Part shown: one piece after another, positions 1-6,700 of the stretch
Layout: each line of letters begins with the position of its first letter
Position numbering within the stretch: position 1 is the stretch's first letter
Assembly (NCBI GenBank): GCA_947259675.1
Contig: CAMYNE010000095.1
Location: 1 to 7,161 of the forward strand
From: an uncultured Pirellulaceae bacterium
GTDB lineage: Bacteria; Planctomycetota; Planctomycetia; Pirellulales; Pirellulaceae
Length of the DNA: 7,161 nt
Direction: 5' to 3'
Position numbers and translations under genes: made by a program
Notes under the pieces: generated by a model
The model's input: only the letters and a program-made list of their open reading frames with translations
Database searches by the model: none
What the model was told of the DNA's origin: nothing

Positions 1-229
1 TGCGGTATTTTCTTTTGCCTCCATGGTCCGAGAAGCGTAAAACTAACGGCCGTTTGGGAAACAGAAAGCAATTCAATATTGTTCTATGGCTCATCGGGTG
101 AGCGATTCAAAAAAACGGTGCTCTCAGGAGCGCCACAACTTAGTTCCACGTAACAGTGATTCCGCGTGAAACAAAATTATTCGCAATTATTTTTTTTCAT
201 AACATTATAACCACCAGGAGTTACTCGAA
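1..229. other. Upstream region without a supported gene; leader of csrA
   Basis: I see no gene here that I can support. One + frame is open from the window edge to a TAA at 151-153 (50 codons), but its translation resembles no family I know and such a run can arise by chance. A minus-strand ATG lies at 24-22 and would read eight codons off the left edge, with no clear ribosome binding site. The last 60 bases are very AT-rich, with an imperfect inverted repeat at 173-193 and a run of eight T at 190-197. This is compatible with a promoter-proximal region for csrA or a poor terminator of something upstream, but neither is demonstrated. Confidence 0.4.
213..220 (+). promoter_or_regulatory. csrA ribosome binding site overlapping a CsrA-like motif
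   Basis: AGGAG at 216-220 sits nine bases before the ATG at 230 and is a clear Shine-Dalgarno sequence that fixes the csrA start. The bases ACCAGGA at 213-219 match six of seven positions of the core of the CsrA binding consensus (ACARGGA). CsrA is known in gammaproteobacteria to repress messages, including its own, by binding GGA motifs over the ribosome binding site. Self-repression here is an inference. Any SD sequence contains GGA, so the match is only partly informative. Confidence 0.7.
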
Positions 230-418
230 ATGCTCGTTCTTTCCAGAAAGGAAAGCGAAAAAATAATGTTGGGAGAGGCCATCGTCTTGACCATCGTTCG
301 AGTCACAGGCGACAGGGTAAGGTTAGGCATCGACGCTCCAGACGATATGTTGATTCTGAGGGAGGAACTCGAGCCGAACCACACCAGAAAAGAAGACCAA
401 AATCGCGAAGCGGCTTGA
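230..418 (+). CDS. csrA: Carbon storage regulator CsrA (RsmA-type RNA-binding protein)
   Basis: This 62-residue protein is a cytoplasmic, homodimeric RNA-binding regulator. It recognises GGA motifs, usually in hairpin loops near ribosome binding sites, and changes translation or stability of target messages. The length equals that of typical CsrA (about 60 residues). The sequence begins MLVLSRK, matching the family's MLILTR start, continues with the IMLGE strand and the DRVRLGIDAP segment, and ends its core with LREEL. Arg44, the key RNA-contact residue in E. coli CsrA, is present. Residues from about 49 on are a charged, variable tail, as usual. The start is supported by AGGAG nine bases upstream. 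The gene is followed by a strong terminator, so it is probably transcribed alone. No fliW or flagellar gene, a common partner in other phyla, is visible in this window. Identity is close to certain; targets are unknown. Confidence 0.96.
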   Translation: MLVLSRKESEKIMLGEAIVLTIVRVTGDRVRLGIDAPDDMLILREELEPNHTRKEDQNREAA

Positions 419-434
419 TCAGCCCATACTGCGA

Positions 435-468
435 TGGACTTCTGCCGACAAGTCCACTTAACTGGACT
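435..468 (+). promoter_or_regulatory. Competing hairpins in the csrA 3' untranslated region
   Basis: Three short segments can pair in two exclusive ways. TGGACTT at 435-441 is perfectly complementary to AAGTCCA at 450-456 (7 pairs, 8-base loop). AGTCCA at 451-456 is also perfectly complementary to TGGACT at 463-468 (6 pairs, 6-base loop). The middle segment can therefore pair left or right, as in an attenuator. The left and right segments both contain GGA, the CsrA core motif, and would be exposed alternately. This is seen directly in the sequence. A regulatory role is inference, and stems of 6-7 pairs may be fortuitous. Confidence 0.4.
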
Positions 469-494
469 CTCGACGAAATTTTTTCCGGAAATTC

Positions 495-529
495 AAAAGG
501 CAACCATGTAACTATGGTTGCCTTTTTTT
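495..529 (+). terminator. Rho-independent terminator downstream of csrA
   Basis: A perfect 13-bp inverted repeat pairs AAAAGGCAACCAT (495-507) with ATGGTTGCCTTTT (514-526) around a six-base loop, followed by T through 529. The GC-containing stem ending in a seven-T run (523-529) is a textbook intrinsic terminator. It lies 76 bases past the csrA stop and 65 bases before the next start, so it should isolate csrA from the large downstream gene. The A-run at the left foot gives only four T on the opposite strand, so minus-strand termination would be weaker. Confidence 0.93.
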
Positions 530-594
530 ATGGCTTGGAGTTTCAATCAGATGGATTACATTGATTTCTTGTTGCCATTGTCTTGGAATCAAAA

Positions 595-3500
595 ATGCCC
601 CGCTTCAATCACATAACATTTGGTCTTCTAGTTACGTTTCTTATTGCAACGGCTCTGTCAGGAACGATTACATTCGCTCAAACCGACGACCCACCCAACA
701 CGCAAAAACTTGAGATCCCGTTTACGCCTCCTGACAAAGCGTTGGAAATGTTGTCGTTACCAGAAGGATTTTCGGCAACGCTGTTCGCGTCCGAACCGGA
801 TGTCCACCAGCCTATCGCCGTAACAACTGACCACCGCGGGCGACTTTGGGTGGTTGAATGCTATACCTATTCGGACGGCAAAACCAATTACGACATGTCG
901 TTGAACGATCGTGTCGTGATTTTTGAAGACGACGATAACGACGGTCGATTCGACCAGAAAACTGTTTTCTGGGACAAAGGAAAGAAACTCACGGGAATCG
1001 AATTGGGCTATGGCGGTGTTTGGCTCACCGCGGCTCCCGAGTTCATTTTTATCCCGGACGCCGATAACGACGACAAACCGGATGGGCCACCGCAAGTTTT
1101 TCTGGACGGGTTTGAAGATAACACGATTCGACACAATATCGTGAATGGCCTTCGTTGGGGACCGGATGGATGGCTGTACGGTCGACATGGAATTCAAGCA
1201 ACGTCTTTTGTCGGCCCGCCGGGAGCAACCGCGTCACAACGAATTCCAATGAATTGCGCTATCTGGCGTTATCATCCGATTCACAAAAAGTTTGAAGTCG
1301 TCGCCGAAGGCGGAACCAATCCGTGGGGATTCGATTATGACGAACATGGCGAGATGTTTATGATCAACACGGTTATCGGACATCTGTTCCACGTCGTGCC
1401 AGGTGCCCGCTACCGGCGGATGTATGGATCACACTTTAACCCACACACTTATCAAGTCATCGAACAAACGGCAGACCATTTTCATTGGGACCTCGGCGAA
1501 CCTCATACGGCAGCTTCTCGAAAAGAAGGACTGTCCTCGGGAACCGACGCCGCCGGTGGTGGCCACGCTCACACCGGTCTGATGATTTATCAGGGCGGAA
1601 CATGGCCCAAGAATTATCACAATGCTTTGTTCACGGCAAATTTTCATGGGCGTCGACTCAACATGGACACCATTCATCGCGAAGGCAACAGCTATGTCGG
1701 CAAGCACGCGGCTGACTTCATGAAGACCGACGATCCCTGGTTTCGTGGTGTCGAAATGATCTACGGCCCGGACGGTGGCGTGTATGTGCTTGACTGGTCA
1801 GACATCGGCGAATGTCACGAAAATGATGGGATCCATCGAACTTCCGGGAGGATTTTCAAGATTGTTTACGGCGAATCGAAAATCGATGGAAATTTTAAGG
1901 ATCTCGCCAAGTCAGACGCCAACGTTCTTTTTGGTTTGTTGACGCATCCTAACCGCTGGTACTCCCGCATGGCGCAAAGGTTACTTTCCGAAAAGGCGTC
2001 CATGAATCGATTAGAGATAGACAAGAAAATTCTCGAATCTCGAAAAAAGCTGTGCAGTTCAAATTGGCAGCCGAACTTGGACCCAACAAGTCGGCTAAGA
2101 AATTTATGGACGCTCTACTCGATCGGAAAGGCTGACAACGCGACTTTGCTCAAGTGTACGGAGCATGACAGCGAGCACATCCGTGCTTGGGCAGTTCGGT
2201 TACTTACTGATGGACTCCGACCGATAAATATTGAGATCACAAAGCGGTTACGAGAATTGGCTAAAGATGAATCAGGACTCGTTCGGCTTTACGTTGCAAC
2301 TTCGCTCAAACGGCTCAACCCGAAAGATCGACTGACGATCGCTTCAATTCTCTGCCAAAGCAAATCCGATGCGAAAGACAGGGTCCAAGCCCATCTAATC
2401 TGGTTCGGCAGTGAGCCGGTCGTGGTATCCATCTGGCAACAGGCATTGAAACTGGCGGCCAATTCCAAAATCCCACTTGTACGCGAAAATATTGTGCGGC
2501 GATTGACCTACGAAATCGAGACAAAGCCTGAAATCGTCGAAGCGATCCTGACGGAACTAGAGAACGGCAACCTTGAACCAGTTTCGACGCTTCGTGGGAT
2601 GAGTTTGGCATTAGATGGTTGGTCCAACGTAAAAGAACCCTTAAATTGGCCAGCGGTAGTCAGGAAAATCGGTAAATCCGAAAATCGAGAAATCTCTGAA
2701 CTTGTTTTGAATTTGGCAATCGTTTTTGGCGATGGTCGAGCGGTCGCTGATCTTAAGAAGATCGTCACCTCAAACCAAGCGGACGTTGCGGTCCGCCGTC
2801 GCGCTATCGAGACTTGGGCGGCAACTAAGCCTGCGGATTTGGTGGACGTACTTAAAGGTCTGATTCGAGATCGTTCATTTACGACTTCGGTTGTTCGCGC
2901 GTTAGTCCATTCAGAAGACCCGTCGGTCGCAAACGTCATTATCCGTCAAATGCCCCATATGGATCCGGAAGGCAAATCCACAGCGATTAACACACTCGTC
3001 TCTCGGGAGCCCTGGGCACTGCAACTTTTACAGGCCGCCGAGAACGGTCGGATCAATAAGGACTCGATTACTGCTTACCACGCTGAACGGATTAAACAAA
3101 TTGGTTCGCCAGAAATAGTTGCAAAACTTGAAAGTGTGTGGGGTAAAGTTCGAGAAACCCCGGAGCAAAAGGTCAAAGAAATCGAAGCGCTGACTTCCAA
3201 ACTGAGCGGTCCCGAACAAAATCTGAATTCAGCCAATCTGCTCAATGGCCGTACGCTTTTCAAAAAGAATTGCGCGTCGTGCCACATTCTTTTTGGAGAA
3301 GGCGGTAACACTGGACCCGATTTGACCGGCGCCAATCGACAAAACCTGAATTACCTCCTGACCAACATCATCGATCCCAGCGGCTCAGTCGCAGAAACCT
3401 ATCGTTCATCGGTCATCTCGCTCGAAGACGGGCGTCTGATCAGCGGTCTGATTCTCAATCAAGATAAAAAGACGGTTCGCGTGCAAACGCCGGAAGAGGT

Positions 3501-3651
3501 CATCACAATTGACCGGGATTTGATCGACGAAATTCGCTCTTCAAACAAATCCGTGATGCCAGACGCTCTGTTGAACAATATGTCATTCCCACAGAAAGTC
3601 GATTTGTTGGGCTATCTCATGAGCCCGACTCAAATCTCGGAATCGAAGTAA
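595..3651 (+). CDS. Secreted dehydrogenase-like / HEAT / cytochrome c protein (Pirellula-Verrucomicrobium type)
   Basis: This 1018-residue protein is predicted to be exported and haem-bearing. Residues 1-28 form a signal peptide (PRFNH n-region, hydrophobic core 7-21, likely cleavage TFA|Q). Residues about 45-430 match the family named 'putative membrane-bound dehydrogenase' (TIGR02604 type), a propeller related to sugar dehydrogenases. Hallmarks are PEGFSATLFASEP, YGRHGIQ, GGGHAHTG and RTSGRIFKI. Two acidic DxDxD loops (D112-D120 and D155-D163) look calcium-binding. Residues about 500-845 are helical with HEAT-like repeats. The C-terminal domain (from about 880) is the matching cytochrome type (TIGR02603), with CASCH at 893-897 for covalent haem and Met988 in SVMP as the probable axial ligand. 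I prefer ATG 595 because GGAA at 585-588 is correctly spaced; an in-frame TTG at 583 would add four residues. The length is usual for the family. Substrate and physiological role are not established; oxidation of a sugar-like substrate with electrons passed to haem is inferred from domain names only. Confidence 0.93.
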   Translation: MPRFNHITFGLLVTFLIATALSGTITFAQTDDPPNTQKLEIPFTPPDKALEMLSLPEGFSATLFASEPDVHQPIAVTTDHRGRLWVVECYTYSDGKTNYDMSLNDRVVIFEDDDNDGRFDQKTVFWDKGKKLTGIELGYGGVWLTAAPEFIFIPDADNDDKPDGPPQVFLDGFEDNTIRHNIVNGLRWGPDGWLYGRHGIQATSFVGPPGATASQRIPMNCAIWRYHPIHKKFEVVAEGGTNPWGFDYDEHGEMFMINTVIGHLFHVVPGARYRRMYGSHFNPHTYQVIEQTADHFHWDLGEPHTAASRKEGLSSGTDAAGGGHAHTGLMIYQGGTWPKNYHNALFTANFHGRRLNMDTIHREGNSYVGKHAADFMKTDDPWFRGVEMIYGPDGGVYVLDWSDIGECHENDGIHRTSGRIFKIVYGESKIDGNFKDLAKSDANVLFGLLTHPNRWYSRMAQRLLSEKASMNRLEIDKKILESRKKLCSSNWQPNLDPTSRLRNLWTLYSIGKADNATLLKCTEHDSEHIRAWAVRLLTDGLRPINIEITKRLRELAKDESGLVRLYVATSLKRLNPKDRLTIASILCQSKSDAKDRVQAHLIWFGSEPVVVSIWQQALKLAANSKIPLVRENIVRRLTYEIETKPEIVEAILTELENGNLEPVSTLRGMSLALDGWSNVKEPLNWPAVVRKIGKSENREISELVLNLAIVFGDGRAVADLKKIVTSNQADVAVRRRAIETWAATKPADLVDVLKGLIRDRSFTTSVVRALVHSEDPSVANVIIRQMPHMDPEGKSTAINTLVSREPWALQLLQAAENGRINKDSITAYHAERIKQIGSPEIVAKLESVWGKVRETPEQKVKEIEALTSKLSGPEQNLNSANLLNGRTLFKKNCASCHILFGEGGNTGPDLTGANRQNLNYLLTNIIDPSGSVAETYRSSVISLEDGRLISGLILNQDKKTVRVQTPEEVITIDRDLIDEIRSSNKSVMPDALLNNMSFPQKVDLLGYLMSPTQISESK

Positions 3652-3676
3652 TAGCGAGGCCAGTGACCGAATCAAA

Positions 3677-3704
3677 GGAAAGTACGTCCAATTACGCGGA
3701 AAGT
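3677..3704 (+). repeat. Short direct repeat GGAAAGT, two copies 21 bases apart
   Basis: GGAAAGT occurs at 3677-3683 and 3698-3704, a spacing of 21 bases or two helical turns, ending 12 bases before the predicted -35 box of the downstream gene. Tandem sites on one face of the helix upstream of -35 are typical for response-regulator activators. However, two 7-mers in a 137-base gap can easily occur by chance, so this is weak. Confidence 0.25.
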
Positions 3705-3716
3705 GTCGTACCCGTT

Positions 3717-3744
3717 TTGACCGTTCGGTGAAAGCGTTTAAAAT
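3717..3744 (+). promoter_or_regulatory. Predicted sigma70-like promoter of the PSD1 gene
   Basis: A -35 box TTGACC (3717-3722) and a -10 box TAAAAT (3739-3744) each match five of six consensus bases and are separated by 16 bases. Transcription would start near 3751, giving a leader of roughly 40 bases before the start codon at 3789. It is the best promoter-like pair I can see in the window and lies in the 137-base gap between two large genes, suggesting that the second can be transcribed separately. This is predicted from consensus only. Confidence 0.55.
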
Positions 3745-3753
3745 GAACGCTTT
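3731..3753. repeat. Palindrome over the -10 box, possible operator
   Basis: AAAGCGTT (3731-3738) and AACGCTTT (3746-3753) form a perfect 8-bp inverted repeat around seven bases that include the TAAAAT -10 element. A T-G pair (3739/3745) and an A-T pair (3740/3744) could extend it as RNA to ten pairs with an AAA loop. As DNA it would place a dimeric repressor directly over the -10 box. As RNA it could be a weak terminator for the upstream gene, but only three T follow (3751-3753) and these are already part of the stem. I favour an operator, with modest confidence. Confidence 0.45.
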
Positions 3754-3788
3754 GAACTAATCATCGCCATCGAGCCGAACCACTGAGC

Positions 3789-6700
3789 ATGCTGATGTCG
3801 TCACTGCCGTTCGTTTTTGCCCGTTGCTGGTCCATCCTTGGATTTGCATCGGCTTGCCTTTTTCTGACTTTATTTCTGTCCTCAGGAAATTCGTTCGCCC
3901 AAGACGAGCCCAAATTTTCGACGGAACAGATTGAGTTTTTTGAGTCGAGAATCCGTCCACTTCTGATTGACAAGTGTTACGAATGTCACGGGCCCGAAGC
4001 AAAGCCGCTTGAGGGGGGACTGAGCCTCTCGTCGCGAAAGTCTACGTTGATGGGTGGCGACACTGGACCGGCGGTTGAACCCGGTATCCCAGAGGAGAGC
4101 CTGTTGATTGACGCGATCAATTATGGCGACGTCTATGAAATGCCGCCTGATACAAAGTTACCACAAGCCGACATTGATACATTGACCAAATGGGTCCAGA
4201 TGGGTGCCCCCTGGCCCGCAGAACAGGGGAACATGGTCGAAAAAGAAAAATTTGACATCGCGGCTCGACGCTCAGCCCACTGGTGTTGGCAACCCGTCGA
4301 ATCTCCGGCGATGCCAGACATCAAGAAATCCGCTTGGCCGCGAGATCCGATCGATTACTTTGTCCTCTCAAAGCTGGAATCGGCCAAACTCGAAACAGCC
4401 GACGACGCATCGAAGCGAACTCTTATTCGGCGAGTCTATTTTGACTTGATCGGCCTTCCACCGCCGCCAACCCAAATTCAGAAATTCCTGGACGACGATT
4501 CAGACGATGCTTTTGCCAAAATCGTGGATGAATTGCTGGCGTCACCCCGATTTGGCGAACGCTGGGCCAGACACTGGATGGACTTGTTCCGCTACGCCGA
4601 AACTTGCGGTCATGAGTTTGATTACCCGATCCCGCACGCGTATCGGTATCGCGATTATCTCATTCGAGCGTTTAATCTGGACGTACCTTATGATCAGTTG
4701 ATTCGCGAACATATCGCCGGTGACTTGATCGAAAAACCCCGACGTCATGAAACCGAAAAGTTCAATGAGTCGTTAATCGGCACAGGCTTTTGGTTCTTCG
4801 GAGAAGGACATCACGGTCCGGTCGACGTTAAGGCCGATGAAGCAAAACGAATTGACAATCAGATTGACGTGATGTCTAAATCGTTTTTGGGTTTAACCGT
4901 TTCCTGCGCCAAATGTCACGATCACAAATTCGACGCAATCTCGACGAAAGACTTTTATGCGCTAGCGGGCTTTTTGAAAAGTTCGCGGCGACAGGACGCC
5001 ATGCTGGATCCCGGTCGACGTATCGAAAAAGCGTATGCCGAGTTCAAGCAACTATCGGACGAAGCTGACCAGGCGATCGAACAATTCGTCTCACTTGCCG
5101 ATCAGGCTGACGCTCAAAAAATCGCGGAGTATTTGAGCGCCGCAATTCTGAAATTGAGAAATGATCCTGATTGGAGTCGTCCGGAAAAGGTTGTTGTGCA
5201 GGGAGAAAACTTGCGAGTCATCAACAACGATGACGGCACATTGACGCCACAAGAGCTAAAACCTCAAGGCAAACGATTCGCCTGGCAGGATAACAAACAA
5301 CTCTGGTGGGTCGACGGTGAGCCTGGCAGTAAAGCGACTTTGGAATTCGATGTAGATTCTATTATCGATCCACAGGAGTTTGAACTGTTTGCCAATTTCA
5401 CGAAGGCAAAAGATTATGGAAAAGCAAACATTTTCGTGGATGGGCAAGCTGTCCTGACGGACTTTGATTTTTACAGTGAGGAATTGACTACAACGGGGGC
5501 CATTTCACTCGGAACACATTCTTTTGCAAACGGTAAGCACGAACTTGTTTTGGAGATCACCGGCCATCATGAAAAAGCCATTCCTCGCCACATGCTGGGC
5601 ATCGACTTCATCGAATTGGCGCCTACAAAAGTGTTAAATGGCAATTCGCAAGAGGAACAAGCTGATTTCAATGAACGACACCAACACCTCGATCAGAATC
5701 TGGTTAACAATCTGGTTAAAGCGATCAAGTTATCGCGTTTGAAGTCTGAATTGCATCCCCTCCAATTGCTTCAGGAATTATCAAACGGCAATCTGGCCAT
5801 TGACGCCAAGTGGGTTGCCCATCTTGCACAACAAATTGAACGCAAACGAAATCAGTCAGTTCAGTCAACAAAAGATGCCGTAGTTTTTGAAAGCTTTGAC
5901 CTCGGATTACCAGAGAGCTGGTATCAAACCGGCTTCGCCGTGTCCGATTCACATGGAACGTCAACCGAACATCTTTCCGTAGAAAACGAATGGCTCGCCG
6001 AGCCCACCGCAGTTCACAGCGGGCGCGGCGGGAAAAACTACACCGGCGTCATTCGCTCGCCGACTTTTACGATCAATCACGACAAGATTTTTTATCGAAT
6101 CAAAGGCGGAAAAGCGCGCATTCGGTTGATCATCGAGGGATATCAACTCGACCTATACAACGCTCTGCTGTTTAGCGGGATGAAGATCGACTTCGCGGGT
6201 TCTGAAGATTACCGTTGGGTCGAACAGTCACGAGACTTGAAAAACCACAAAGGCCGAACGGCTCACATCGAAATTCTCGATCAATCCGACGGTTTCTTTT
6301 CGATTGACAAGATTATTTTGACCAATGGCCCGGCACCCGTTGATCCGCCTTCCAAGGCAGCGCAACAGGTTGCCAGCCAGTTGAGCAAACAATCCGAGGC
6401 GCCGATCGAAGCGATGGCAAAACGGATTGCGGAACAGATTGTTTCCAGCGTGGTTCAATCCGATTCGGAAGCGATTTCGCTAAGGAGCTGGATCATCGAA
6501 AACGATTTGGCGGCCATTCTGACTCCTGCCGTCGAGCACCACACATCTGGAATCGCCAAGGATCTTCAGTCGATTTCAACAACTGATCAAACCATTTCGT
6601 GCGCAACGCTTGCAGAAAAAATTAAATCACTGCATCGAGAGGCGAGCAAAAAAAACGACCAGGTTCCAAATCCGTTTCTGGCGATTGCGATGGACGATGG

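Noticed and set aside
54..82. Promoter-like pair TTGGGA and TATTGT with 17-base spacing before csrA
   Set aside because: Each box matches only four of six consensus bases, and planctomycete promoter rules are poorly known; too weak to list as a feature.
1..153. 50-codon open frame from the left edge to TAA, possible 3' end of an upstream gene
   Set aside because: No recognisable family sequence and no further context; a run of this length can be random.
173..197. AT-rich inverted repeat followed by eight T, resembling a terminator
   Set aside because: The stem has a mismatch and no G-C pair in its body, so it would be unstable; no gene upstream is supported.
757..1197. 146-codon minus-strand open frame
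   Set aside because: Lies wholly inside the well-supported dehydrogenase gene, has no family resemblance and no ribosome binding site; it is a shadow frame.
2508..2939. 143-codon minus-strand open frame rich in S, T and R
   Set aside because: Antisense to the HEAT-like region; composition is what reverse reading of this codon usage gives.
3682..3711. GTACG/CGTAC pairing as a terminator after the dehydrogenase gene
   Set aside because: Only five pairs around a 20-base loop and no proper T-run after it.
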